From: Bradyrhizobium sp. WD16
GTDB taxonomy: Bacteria; Pseudomonadota; Alphaproteobacteria; Rhizobiales; Xanthobacteraceae
NCBI RefSeq assembly: GCF_024181725.1
Contig: NZ_CP028908.1
Location: 558,001-622,000, forward strand
DNA length: 64,000 nt
Reading direction: 5' to 3'
A program made the translations under genes and the position numbers. Shown here piece after piece: positions 1 through 8,343 of this stretch (within the stretch, counting starts at the first letter, position 1; each line of letters opens with the position of its first letter). The notes below the pieces were generated by a model. That model searched no databases. It was not told where the DNA came from and saw nothing but the letters and a program-made list of their open reading frames with translations.

Positions 1-751
1 CGCCGTCGACTGCGCGCTGATCACCGGTCTGATCGCCGGCGGCGATCCGCAGGATTTGACCACCAGGCCGGGCCCGGCGCCGGATTACGGCGCCGGCTTG
101 GACACGCCGCTGCGCGGCCGCCGCATCGGCGTGCCGACCGCGTTCTATGTGGACGATCTCGAGGCCGAGGTCGGCCGCGTCCTGGAGGAGACCATCGCCA
201 CGCTGCAGCGCGAGGGCGCCGAGATCGTCCGGGTCGAGCTGCCGTCGCAGCCGCAGCTCAGCGCCGCCTGCCAGATCGTGCTCGCCGTCGAGGCCGCCGC
301 CTTCCACAAGCAGTGGATGATCGAGCGGCCGCAGGATTACGGGCCGCAGGTCCTGATGCGGCTGCAGAATGCGCTCGCCATTCCGGCCCTCAGCTATCTC
401 GAGGCGATGCGCTGGCGTGGCCCCTCCCTCGCCGCCCATCTCGACGCGGTGGCCGGCGTCGATGCGGTGCTGGCGCCGATCGCGCCGGTGCCGACCCCGA
501 CCATCGAGGAGAGCGACGTCGGCGGCAGGATCGGCGCCGAGGCCGTGATCCAGAAGCTCACCCGCTTCACCCGGCCGATCAATTATCTCGGCCTGCCGTC
601 GCTGGCGCTGCCGGCGGGCGCGACCGCGACCGGCCTGCCGATCGGCATGCAATTCATCGGCCGGCCGTTCGAGGAGGCGACCGTGCTGTCTTTGGGGGCG
701 GCCTTCCAGCGCGCCACCGACTTCCACACCCGGCGGCCGCCATGGTCATGA
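1..751 (+). CDS. Amidase-signature family protein, C-terminal part (cut by window edge)
   Basis: The reading frame is open from base 2 and gives about 249 residues ending in TGA at 749-751. The opening DCALITGLIAGGDPQDLT and the later hydrophobic INYLGLPSLALPAG and GLPIGMQFIGRPFEE stretches are hallmarks of the C-terminal half of amidase-signature enzymes (GatA, indoleacetamide hydrolase and relatives), which cleave amide bonds with a Ser-Ser-Lys triad. That triad lies upstream of the window and cannot be checked. The substrate is unknown. The stop overlaps the start of the downstream peptide ABC ATPase, so the two are probably co-transcribed; an amidase beside an oligopeptide importer suggests use of imported amides or peptides (inference). 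Confidence 0.85.
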   Translation, partial: AVDCALITGLIAGGDPQDLTTRPGPAPDYGAGLDTPLRGRRIGVPTAFYVDDLEAEVGRVLEETIATLQREGAEIVRVELPSQPQLSAACQIVLAVEAAAFHKQWMIERPQDYGPQVLMRLQNALAIPALSYLEAMRWRGPSLAAHLDAVAGVDAVLAPIAPVPTPTIEESDVGGRIGAEAVIQKLTRFTRPINYLGLPSLALPAGATATGLPIGMQFIGRPFEEATVLSLGAAFQRATDFHTRRPPWS

Positions 752-1731
752 CGAACCTCGTCGAGATCCACAATCTGTCGGTGCGCTTCTCCGGCGAGCG
801 CACCGTGCACGCGGTCAACGATGTCAGCCTGTCGCTGGCGCAGGGCGAGGTGCTCGGGCTGCTCGGCGAATCCGGCTCCGGCAAGAGCGTGACCCTGCGC
901 GCCCTGATGCGCCTGCTGCCGTCCCGCCGCACCGCCATCACCGGCAGCATCCGCGTCGCCGGCAAGGATGTCCTGGCGATGGACGATGCGGCGCTGTCGG
1001 ACTTCCGCGGTCGCACGGTGTCGATGATCTTCCAGGAGCCGGGGCTGGCGCTCGACCCGGTCTACACCATCGGCGAGCAGATCGCCGAAGCGGTGATGCG
1101 CCACGAAGGCGCCAGCCGCGGCGACGCCATGGCCCGCGCGCTGCAGATGCTCGACGTCGTGCGCATCCCTTCCGCCAAACGGCGGCTGCAGTCCTATCCG
1201 CACGAGATGTCGGGCGGCATGCGGCAGCGGGCGATGATCGCGCTGGCGCTGGCCTGCAAGCCCAAGGTGCTGCTGGCCGACGAGCCGACCACCGCGCTCG
1301 ACGCCACCGTGCAGATCCAGATCCTGCTGCTGCTGCGCGAACTGCAGCGCGAATTCGGCATGTCGGTGATCTTCGTCACCCACGACATCGGCGTCGCCAT
1401 CGAGGTCTGCGACCGCGTCGCGGTGATGTATGCCGGCCAGATCGTCGAGACCGGCACGCTGCGCGACATCGTCCGCCATGCCGTTCATCCCTATCCGCGC
1501 GGGCTGCTCACCTCGACCGTGCACGGCGCCCGCCGCGGCGAACGGCTCGACACCATTCCCGGCACGCCGCCGTCGCTCGACGTGGCGCCGACAAGCTGCG
1601 CCTTCGCGCCGCGCTGCCGCTTCGCCGAAGCCGTCTGCCGCGAGCGCCTGCCGGCGGCGGTCGAGGTCGCGCCCGGCCATGTCGCGCGCTGCGTGCTGGC
1701 GGAGAAGGAAGCGGTGGTGACGGCCGGCTAG
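742..1731 (+). CDS. Oligopeptide/dipeptide ABC transporter ATP-binding protein (DppD/OppD type)
   Basis: A 329-residue ABC ATPase that powers peptide or nickel-class import across the inner membrane. Walker A GESGSGKS is at residues 42-49, followed by a Q-loop ([11 protein letters not shown]), the signature SGGMRQR, Walker [11 protein letters not shown] and the H-loop VTHD. The C-terminal extension has the oligo_HPY hallmarks: PYPRGLL, then a CAFAPRCRF Cys cluster. The start chosen is ATG 742, overlapping the amidase stop; ATG 748 is an alternative. The usual second ATPase (DppF) does not follow; permease and binding-protein genes are presumably upstream of the window. The TAG stop lies inside a repeat (CTAG at 1728-1731), so the last residues may differ from relatives. 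Confidence 0.92.
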   Translation: MVMTNLVEIHNLSVRFSGERTVHAVNDVSLSLAQGEVLGLLGESGSGKSVTLRALMRLLPSRRTAITGSIRVAGKDVLAMDDAALSDFRGRTVSMIFQEPGLALDPVYTIGEQIAEAVMRHEGASRGDAMARALQMLDVVRIPSAKRRLQSYPHEMSGGMRQRAMIALALACKPKVLLADEPTTALDATVQIQILLLLRELQREFGMSVIFVTHDIGVAIEVCDRVAVMYAGQIVETGTLRDIVRHAVHPYPRGLLTSTVHGARRGERLDTIPGTPPSLDVAPTSCAFAPRCRFAEAVCRERLPAAVEVAPGHVARCVLAEKEAVVTAG

Positions 1732-1890
1732 TGTCCTGTCTCCGAATTACCGCTTCGTTTGCCTCACCCTCGCACGGTCATTCGGAGACATCGGGACACT
1801 AGCAAAATCAAAAAGCTAGTGTGGCTTATGTCTCGCAATTGCCTACAGGGGCATGCCGCCAAGGGCGGAGGCGATTGCGTGACGCCGCCG
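1728..1890 (+). repeat. Composite hairpin repeat, copy 1 (module A plus degraded module B)
   Basis: Module A (1728-1802) starts and ends with CTAG and carries the inverted arms GTCTCCGAATTACCG / CGG(T)CATTCGGAGAC. A short A-rich linker (CAAAATCAAA) joins it to module B (from 1816), which begins CTAGTGTGGC and has the arm GTCTCGCAATTGCCT. The right arm of B is degraded near 1865-1890. The element fills the gap between two convergent genes and its first CTAG supplies the stop codon of the ABC ATPase. Six A-containing copies occur in the window. Confidence 0.85.
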
Positions 1891-1892
1891 CC

Positions 1893-2573
1893 CTACGCCA
1901 CCACCGGCAGCGGCACGATGTCGTAGCCGTGGCGGATGGTGCGGCCGAGCACCGGATCGGACAGCTCCATCTCGAAGCGATCCGCCGGCCGCACGCCGCC
2001 GATGGCACCGAGCGTGCCGCCGAACATCACGTGCCCCGGAGGCAGGACGCCGTCGGTCGCGAAGCGGCCGATCAGGTCGGCAGGCGGGCGAAGCGCCGCC
2101 AGCTTGCCGTGCTGGTAGCGCACGCGTTCGCCGGCGATGGTGATCGTGGCGCGCAGCTCGAGCTCGTCCCAGTGCGGCGCGACGTCGTCGAGCCGCCACA
2201 ACGCGCCGGCGATCGGCTTGCCGCAGAGCTGCTTGGAGAGCGCAACGCCCTGGGCCTCGGCCTTGCGGTCGGTGTGATCGGAGCCGATCGTCACCCATAG
2301 CCCGTCGGTGAGGCTGACGATGACCGGTTCGATCTCGCCGCTGGAAGAGGGACCGAGCACCTCGAGCCGCCCGCTCTGGGTCAGCAGGCTCTCCGCCACC
2401 CGATAGAACAGCGGCACGCTGGAGGGCGGCGGCACGCCGATGGCGGCGAGCTCCTCGATGTGATGACGAACCGCCGCCTCGTCGCGCGCCGCCCAGCCGG
2501 CGATCACCGCAGCCTTGGGCGAGAAGTCCACGGTGCGGGTGGCGGCGCGGCCGTGGCAGGTGAAATGCAGCAT
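1893..2573 (-). CDS. DUF2848 family protein
   Basis: A 226-residue protein with the pattern I associate with DUF2848: DGLWVTIGSDHTDRKAE near the middle, then LPPGHVMFGGTLGAIGGVRPA and FEMELSDPVLGRTIRHGYD close to the C terminus. These proteins are thought to be distantly like fumarylacetoacetate hydrolases; no enzymatic reaction is assigned. It is encoded 66 bp downstream of an MFS carboxylate-type transporter on the same strand and behind a divergent GntR regulator, so a role in degrading or isomerising an imported organic acid is plausible (inference). Confidence 0.75.
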   Translation of the reverse strand: MLHFTCHGRAATRTVDFSPKAAVIAGWAARDEAAVRHHIEELAAIGVPPPSSVPLFYRVAESLLTQSGRLEVLGPSSSGEIEPVIVSLTDGLWVTIGSDHTDRKAEAQGVALSKQLCGKPIAGALWRLDDVAPHWDELELRATITIAGERVRYQHGKLAALRPPADLIGRFATDGVLPPGHVMFGGTLGAIGGVRPADRFEMELSDPVLGRTIRHGYDIVPLPVVA

Positions 2574-2639
2574 GAGTAATTGTCCTTCGTGGTCGCGAAG
2601 CCGCCGGTCCGCAACCGGGCCGGCGGCAGGATCGCCGCG

Positions 2640-3953
2640 TCAGCGGCCCGGCTGGGTGAAGCGGAAGAGGAACACCGCCGCCGCGGCGGTCAGCTCGATC
2701 ACCGCCACGACGTAGAGGCCGGAGGTCGCGCTGCCGGTCACGCTCGCCGAGATGCCGACGAGATAGGGCGCGGCGAAGCCAGCAAGATTGCCGATGGCGT
2801 TGATCAGGGCGATGCCGCCGGCCGCCGCGGTACCGCCGAGCAGCGCCTGGGGGATGGTCCAGAACACCGGGAAGGCGGCGAGGATGCCGATCGCGGCCAC
2901 GGTGAGCGCCGCCAGCGCGGTGGCGCCGCTGCCGATCAGGGCGCCGGTGGCCGCAAGACCGACGGCGGCGATCAGCGCCGCGATCGAGCAATGCAGCCGC
3001 CGCTCGCCGGTGCGGTCGGAATGACCGCCGTTCCATACCATGGCGATGGTGCCGGCGATGAACGGCAGCGCCGCCAGGAGGCCGATCCGCAGCGTGTCGG
3101 TGACGCCGGTCTCCTTGATGATCGAAGGCGTCCAGAACGCGATGGTGGCGTTGCCGCTGACGATGCCGAAATAGATCAGCGCGCATAGCCACACCCGCCA
3201 GTCGGCCAGCGCCGCCGAAAAGCTGGTCTCGCAGGTGGCGCTGCGCCGCTCGGCGGCGAGCTCGTTCTCGATCGCGGCGGCCTCGTCGTTGGACAGCCAG
3301 GTCGCCTCCCTCGGCCGGTCCGGCAACAGGAAGATCACGGCGAAGCCCGCCAGCACCGAGGGGATGCCCTCGAGGATGAACACCCACTGCCAGTTGGCAT
3401 GGCCGCCGACCCCGCCCATGGTGCTCATGATCAGACCCGCGACCGGCCCGCCGATGATGCCGGCGATGGCGAAGGAGGTCATGAACAGACCATTGATCCG
3501 CGCCCGCCGGGCCGCGGGAAACCAGTAGGTGAGGTAGAGCACCACGCCGGGGAAGAAGCCGGCCTCGAACATGCCGAGCGTGAAGCGCAGGATGTAGAAC
3601 CAGGTCTCGCTCCTGACGTAGGCCATGGCGATGCAGTTGAGGCCCCACAGGATGGTGATGCGGGCCAGCGTCTTGCGCGCGCCGATCTTCTCCAGCAGCA
3701 GGTTGCTCGGCACCTCGAACAGGAAATAGCTCAGGAAGAAGACGCCGGCGCCGAAGCCGTAGGCCGCCTCGCTGAGCTTGAGGTCGCTGAGCATGCTGAG
3801 CTTGGCGAAGCCGACATTCACCCGATCGATCCAGGCGAGGATGAACAGGAAGACCAGCGCCGGGATCAGCCGCGCGGCGGCCTTGCCATAGGCCCTGGCC
3901 CTGAGCGACGGCTCGCCGGCCGGAATTCGCGGATCGTCGACAATGTCCACCAT
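2640..3953 (-). CDS. MFS transporter, anion:cation symporter (ACS) family
   Basis: A 437-residue, 12-helix inner-membrane transporter. The N-terminal IDRVNVGFAKLSM, then FGAGVFFLSYFLFEVPSN and LLEKIGARKTLARITI loop, are typical of the ACS family (tartrate, glucarate, phthalate and similar carboxylates). A central cytoplasmic loop holds LLPDRPREATWLS. I chose ATG 3953 (complement) because a good ribosome site (AGGGGG) lies just upstream; the frame stays open further upstream, but that stretch overlaps the divergent promoter region. It is divergent from a GntR regulator and followed by DUF2848, so probably an inducible uptake unit. The substrate cannot be read from sequence. Confidence 0.9.
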   Translation of the reverse strand: MVDIVDDPRIPAGEPSLRARAYGKAAARLIPALVFLFILAWIDRVNVGFAKLSMLSDLKLSEAAYGFGAGVFFLSYFLFEVPSNLLLEKIGARKTLARITILWGLNCIAMAYVRSETWFYILRFTLGMFEAGFFPGVVLYLTYWFPAARRARINGLFMTSFAIAGIIGGPVAGLIMSTMGGVGGHANWQWVFILEGIPSVLAGFAVIFLLPDRPREATWLSNDEAAAIENELAAERRSATCETSFSAALADWRVWLCALIYFGIVSGNATIAFWTPSIIKETGVTDTLRIGLLAALPFIAGTIAMVWNGGHSDRTGERRLHCSIAALIAAVGLAATGALIGSGATALAALTVAAIGILAAFPVFWTIPQALLGGTAAAGGIALINAIGNLAGFAAPYLVGISASVTGSATSGLYVVAVIELTAAAAVFLFRFTQPGR

Positions 3954-3991
3954 GGCACCCCCTGTGGCCCCTGCGGCCGATGTGATAAGAC

Positions 3992-4005
3992 AGTGAAATA
4001 TCACT
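3992..4005. promoter_or_regulatory. Inverted repeat, candidate operator between MFS transporter and GntR genes
   Basis: Perfect inverted repeat AGTGA-AATA-TCACT in an AT-rich island upstream of the transporter start. It sits where a GntR-type repressor would act on the divergent transporter operon. Binding is inferred only. Confidence 0.4.
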
Positions 4006-4046
4006 ATCCCTACCATCATATTTTTGAAGTTGAAATTGTAATCAGC

Positions 4047-4065
4047 TATGCAGGGTCGATGCATA
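4047..4065. promoter_or_regulatory. Inverted repeat TATGCA-N7-TGCATA, candidate GntR autoregulatory operator
   Basis: Six-base perfect arms separated by seven bases, just before the GntR coding region. It covers the most upstream ATG (4048), which is one reason to prefer ATG 4090 as the true start of the regulator. Operator function is inferred. Confidence 0.45.
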
Positions 4066-4089
4066 AAGGGTGGGCGAATCCGGGCAGCC

Positions 4090-4806
4090 ATGGCGAAAAC
4101 AATGAGCAAGACGGCCACCAAGCGGGCCCAGGTACCTTTCGCCGGCGACAAGACCCGGGCCGGCCTGCACCGGACCAGGACCGTCAATCAGGCGGACATT
4201 GCCTATGAACGGCTGAAAGCGGCGATCATCACGCTCGCGCTGCCGCCGAACACGCCGCTCAACGAAGCCATCGTCTGCGACGAACTGGGCCTCGGCCGCA
4301 CGCCGGTCCACCAGGCCTGCCATCGCCTGGCGCTGGAGGGCCTCGTCCAGATCGTGCCGCGCAAGGGCATCGTCATCCCGCCGCTGTCGATGGACGACTT
4401 CTTCGACCTCGTCGGGGCGCGGCGGGTCAACGAGCCGGCCTGCGCCGCCCTCGCCGCCCAGCGCATTCCCGACGCCGCGGTCAAGGATCTCGCCGCCATC
4501 GTCGCCGACAGCCGGCGCCTGGCGCGCGACGACCTCGCCGGACTGATCGTCCTCGACCAGCGCTTCCACGAGATCATCGCCACCGCCAGCGGCAACCGGG
4601 TGATCGCCGCCATCCTCAAGAATCTCAACGACCGCTCGGCCCGCTTCTGGGCGCTGTCGCTGAGCAACGAGGCGCATCGCGCCGAGACCATCGAGGAGCA
4701 CGGCCGGATCGTCGCCGCGCTCAAGCGCCGCGACGCCGGCCTCGCCGCGTCCGCGATGCATGAGCACATCGAGTCCTTTGCCAAGACGCTCAACCAGCTG
4801 TCGTGA
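4090..4806 (+). CDS. GntR family (FadR/FCD type) transcriptional regulator
   Basis: A 238-residue regulator. The N-terminal winged helix covers roughly residues 30-100 (AYERLKAAIITLALPPNTPLNE, then LGLGRTPVHQACHRLALEGLVQIVPRKG). The C-terminal FCD ligand domain shows LDQRFHEIIATASGN and EEHGRIVAALKRRD, with the Asp and His residues that normally bind a metal and an organic acid. ATG 4090 was chosen over ATG 4048 because the latter lies in an inverted repeat. It is transcribed divergently from the ACS transporter/DUF2848 pair and most likely represses it until the carboxylate substrate is present. Confidence 0.9.
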   Translation: MAKTMSKTATKRAQVPFAGDKTRAGLHRTRTVNQADIAYERLKAAIITLALPPNTPLNEAIVCDELGLGRTPVHQACHRLALEGLVQIVPRKGIVIPPLSMDDFFDLVGARRVNEPACAALAAQRIPDAAVKDLAAIVADSRRLARDDLAGLIVLDQRFHEIIATASGNRVIAAILKNLNDRSARFWALSLSNEAHRAETIEEHGRIVAALKRRDAGLAASAMHEHIESFAKTLNQLS

Positions 4807-5137
4807 GGACGCGATCGTCCGGTCGAGCCCGGCGACAACAAGACAGCTCTCCGGCGCACCGGCCCGGTTCGGAGACATCGGCCAGCTGATACTCCAGCCC
4901 GCGGCACGGATCGCCCGAGTCCGGGGTGGCGCGCCCGGCGAAAGGGACCGTGACCGCCACGTGACGCTGATTTAATCGGCCGGTCCGGCCCATTTAATTC
5001 CCGCCCCGCGGGTTGCCAAATCTACAAGGAGTTCCCGGCAGGACTTGAGCGTGTCGGGCTCCATGCTATCGTCGGATTGCATCCGGATCGGGGCTTTGGG
5101 ACCATAGGGCTGCCGAGCAGCATGAGGGCAGCATGGT
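4807..5137 (+). other. Intergenic region before the cyclase gene
   Basis: No gene seen. A weak promoter-like pair, TTGAGC at 5045-5050 and TATCGT at 5067-5072 with a 16-base spacer, lies ahead of the cyclase gene, and GAGGG at 5124-5128 is a fair ribosome site for the GTG start at 5138. The promoter is low confidence. Confidence 0.3.
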
Positions 5138-8100
5138 GTGACCGGTGATATCACCTTGACGTGCGTGCATTGCGGTTTCGCGCTCGGGCCGGCCGCGCGC
5201 TTCTGCGCGGGCTGCGGCCGGCCCAAAACCCTGCCGAGCGCCTTCGGCCACCACGCCAGCACTTTCCTGCAGTCCAGCGTGCCGCCGAGCCTCGCCAAGC
5301 ACATCCAGCGCTCCGGCAACGCCATTCTCGGCGAGCGCAAGCATGTCACGGTGCTGTTCGCCGACATTCTCGATTCCACCGCGCTGATCGACAGGCTCGA
5401 CCCCGAAGAGGCCCTCGACGTGCTGGGACCGGCGCTGCGGCTGTTGATGGACGCGGTGCACCGCTTCGACGGCTTCGTCAACCAGACCCTGGGCGACGGT
5501 ATCATGGCGCTGTTCGGCGCGCCGATCGCCAGCGAGGATCACGCGGTGCAGGCCTGCCGGGCGGCGCTCGCCATGCAGCAGGCGATCGCCGACCACAACG
5601 CCGCGACCGGCGGATCGATGGCGCTGCGCATCGGCATGAATTCCGGCCAGGTGGTGATCCACTCGATCGGCAGCAATCTCGCCATGAATTACGACGCGGT
5701 GGGCAAGACCGTTCACCTCGCCGCGCGCATGGAAGACCTCGCCCCGCCCAACGCCATCATCCTGTCGGAAGCGACGACCCAGCTCGCCGACGGCTTCATC
5801 ACCGCGATTCCGCGCGGGCTCGCCAAGGTCAAGGGCATCGCCGAACCGGTCGAGACCTTTGAGCTGACCGAGGTGCGCAAGCGGACGCGGTGGCAGGTGC
5901 GCTCCTCGCGCGGGCTCAGCCTGCTGGTCGGTCGGCGCGCCGACCTGCGCACCCTCATCGAGGCGGTCGAGCGCGCCGCCGCCGGCAACGGCCAGGCCAT
6001 CGTCCTGTCCGGCGATGCCGGGCTCGGCAAGTCGCGGCTGGTGCACGACCTTCTCGGCCACCTGCCCGACGACTGGACCGTGTTCGAGACCGCCTGCGTC
6101 GCCCATGGCATGAATTCCAGCTATCATCCGGTGTCGGCGCTGATCCGGACCATGATCGGGGTCGAACCGGAGGATTCGCCGGCGAAGGTGGCCGAGCGCA
6201 CCGCCGAGGTGATGCGGCGCATCAACCCCGCCCTGCTGCCGCCGGTGCTGTCGCTGCTCGACATCGAGAGCGAGGATCCGCGATGGCGCCGGCTGGAGCC
6301 GACCGAGCGCCGCAACAAGGTCATCGACGCGCTCAAGGCCCTCGCCTTCAACCAGGCGCGCCGGACGCCGCTCCTGATCCTGGTCGAGGACGTCCACTGG
6401 ATCGACGCCGAGACGGCGCTGATCGTGCGCAGCATCGCCGCGGAGCTCGCCGGCAGGCGCATCCTGCTGCTCGCCACCCAGCGACCCAACGCCCGGCCGC
6501 TCGGCCCGCATCTGACGCGGATCGACCTCTCCGCGCTCGATCCGGCAATGTCGCGGCAGCTGCTCGACTGGCTGATGGGCCGCGATGCCGGCCTCGCCGC
6601 GCTGAAGAAGACCCTTCTGGACCAGGCCCAGGGCAACCCGCTGTTCGTCGAGGAACTGGTCCAGGCGCTGCGCGACCGCAACATCCTGGAAGGCCAGCCC
6701 GGCCGCTATCGCGTCGCCGCCGCGGCGCCGCGCATCGACGTGCCGCCGACCATCACCTCGGTGCTGGCGGCGCGCATCGACCTGCTCGACGGCATGCCCA
6801 AGACCCTGCTGCAGACCGCCGCCGTGGTCGGCAGCAGCGTCGAGGTCGCCGTGCTCGCCGAGATGGTCGGGATGCCGATCGAGAGCCTCGCCGGCGAGCT
6901 CGATGCCCTCGAACAGGCCGACTTCCTCCTCCGCGAGGATTCCGATCGCGAGGTTTATCGCTTCAAGCACGAACTCACCCGCGACGTCGCCTACAACAGC
7001 ATGCTGGTCGGCCTGCGCCGCTCGCTGCACGCCAAGGCCGTCGAGATCCTCGAGCGTCGCTTCGCCGACCGTCTCAATGAACATGCCGACCGCCTCGCCG
7101 ACCACGCCTTCCACGCCGAATTGTGGGACAAGGCGCTGCCCTATCAGTTGCGGGCCTGCCGCCGCGCGCTCAAGCGCGGCGCCTATCTCGACGCGATCTC
7201 GATGTACGAGCGCGGCCTCGAGACCATCTCGCACTGGCCGCCGTCGCCGGCACGCACGCGGGCGGAAATCGATCTGCGCCTCACGGTGCAGACCGCGCTG
7301 GAGCCGCTGGGCCGCCATCGGCAGATCGCCGCGGTGCTGCGCGAGGCCAACGCGCTCGCCGATTCATCGACCGATCTGATCCGGCTGACGGCGCTGGGCT
7401 GCCAGCTTGCCGCCGCCCTGTGGCGGCTCGGCGAGCACGATCCGGCCATGGAAGCCGCCAAGGGCGCCGTGGCCAATGCGCTCAAGGTCAACGAGCCGGT
7501 GCTGACCTTCGCCGCCTTGCACGCGATCGGCTTCATTCATCACGAGCGCGGCAATTTCACCGAGGCGATCGCCCTGCACGAGCAGTGCATGGCCTGTGAG
7601 ACGCCCGAACTGGACGTCAAGCGCGCCGGATGGGCGTGCTACCCGACCGTGCTGGTGCGCACCTTCATCGCCGACTCGCTGATCGAAATCGGCGATTACG
7701 CCCGCGCCGAGGCCTTCGCGCTCGAGGGCAGCCGGCGCGCCGAGAGCGCCGACCACTCCTATTCGCGGGCCAACATCAACCACGTGCTCGGCCGGCTGCG
7801 CACGGCGCAGGGCCGCCCCCATGAGGCGATCGCCCTGCTCAAGCCGACCTGGCTGAGCTGTCTCGAGCGCGAGATCGTGCAGATGTATCCGATCTTCGCC
7901 ACGCGGATGGGAGAGGCCTATCTGGCGATGGGCGATCTCGACGCCGCGCTGGACATCCTGAGCGCGCCGGAAAAGCTCGACGTGCCGCTCGCCGAGCACG
8001 CCTGGGGATGGCGCTACCTGTTCATCGCCCAGGGCCATGCCTTCCTGCGGGCCGGGCGCATTGCCGAGGCGCGCAGCGTCGCCGAGCGCGCCCTGACGCT

Positions 8101-8311
8101 GGCGATCGAACGCGGCGAGCCGCCCCAGCAGGGCTATGCGCTCAAGCTCATCGGCGACATCGCGGCGAACCAGGGCGCCGACGGCGAGGCCGCCGACGCC
8201 TATCGCCGCTGCGCCGCGCTGGCCCAATCCTGCGGCATGCTCCCGCTGCTCAGTGCCTGCCGGGAGGCCGAGGCGCGCCGCGCGCCGTTGGCCGCAGCCC
8301 GGACCACATGA
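5138..8311 (+). CDS. Zinc ribbon - class III nucleotidyl cyclase - AAA ATPase - TPR protein
   Basis: A 1057-residue signalling protein. Domains in order: a zinc ribbon (C9, C12, C23, C26); a class III adenylate/guanylate cyclase domain (about 65-245) with metal-binding Asp76 in LFADILDST and Asp120 in LGDGIMALFG; a STAND-like ATPase from about 260 with Walker A GDAGLGKS (292-299) and Walker B LLILVEDVHW (412-421); then a long helical TPR-like region to the end. The start is GTG 5138 with a GAGG site upstream. The cyclase motif normally written GxxVNxAAR reads GKTVHLAAR, so the transition-state Asn is His193; activity is therefore uncertain. Substrate, ATP or GTP, is not decided. A CRP-like regulator with a conserved cAMP pocket lies 5 kb downstream. 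Confidence 0.88.
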   Translation: MTGDITLTCVHCGFALGPAARFCAGCGRPKTLPSAFGHHASTFLQSSVPPSLAKHIQRSGNAILGERKHVTVLFADILDSTALIDRLDPEEALDVLGPALRLLMDAVHRFDGFVNQTLGDGIMALFGAPIASEDHAVQACRAALAMQQAIADHNAATGGSMALRIGMNSGQVVIHSIGSNLAMNYDAVGKTVHLAARMEDLAPPNAIILSEATTQLADGFITAIPRGLAKVKGIAEPVETFELTEVRKRTRWQVRSSRGLSLLVGRRADLRTLIEAVERAAAGNGQAIVLSGDAGLGKSRLVHDLLGHLPDDWTVFETACVAHGMNSSYHPVSALIRTMIGVEPEDSPAKVAERTAEVMRRINPALLPPVLSLLDIESEDPRWRRLEPTERRNKVIDALKALAFNQARRTPLLILVEDVHWIDAETALIVRSIAAELAGRRILLLATQRPNARPLGPHLTRIDLSALDPAMSRQLLDWLMGRDAGLAALKKTLLDQAQGNPLFVEELVQALRDRNILEGQPGRYRVAAAAPRIDVPPTITSVLAARIDLLDGMPKTLLQTAAVVGSSVEVAVLAEMVGMPIESLAGELDALEQADFLLREDSDREVYRFKHELTRDVAYNSMLVGLRRSLHAKAVEILERRFADRLNEHADRLADHAFHAELWDKALPYQLRACRRALKRGAYLDAISMYERGLETISHWPPSPARTRAEIDLRLTVQTALEPLGRHRQIAAVLREANALADSSTDLIRLTALGCQLAAALWRLGEHDPAMEAAKGAVANALKVNEPVLTFAALHAIGFIHHERGNFTEAIALHEQCMACETPELDVKRAGWACYPTVLVRTFIADSLIEIGDYARAEAFALEGSRRAESADHSYSRANINHVLGRLRTAQGRPHEAIALLKPTWLSCLEREIVQMYPIFATRMGEAYLAMGDLDAALDILSAPEKLDVPLAEHAWGWRYLFIAQGHAFLRAGRIAEARSVAERALTLAIERGEPPQQGYALKLIGDIAANQGADGEAADAYRRCAALAQSCGMLPLLSACREAEARRAPLAAARTT

Positions 8312-8343
8312 AGACAGCCGGCAGCACGCCACTCTGATGCGCC

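Noticed and set aside
5066-7318. A 750-codon open frame on the minus strand inside the cyclase gene, and similar giant frames opposite ligA (15368-17740) and opposite murD-murF (35362-38694)
   Set aside because: They are Arg/His/Gln/Asp-rich antisense frames with no recognisable domains, opposite genes with clear family motifs; long antisense frames are expected at this GC content.
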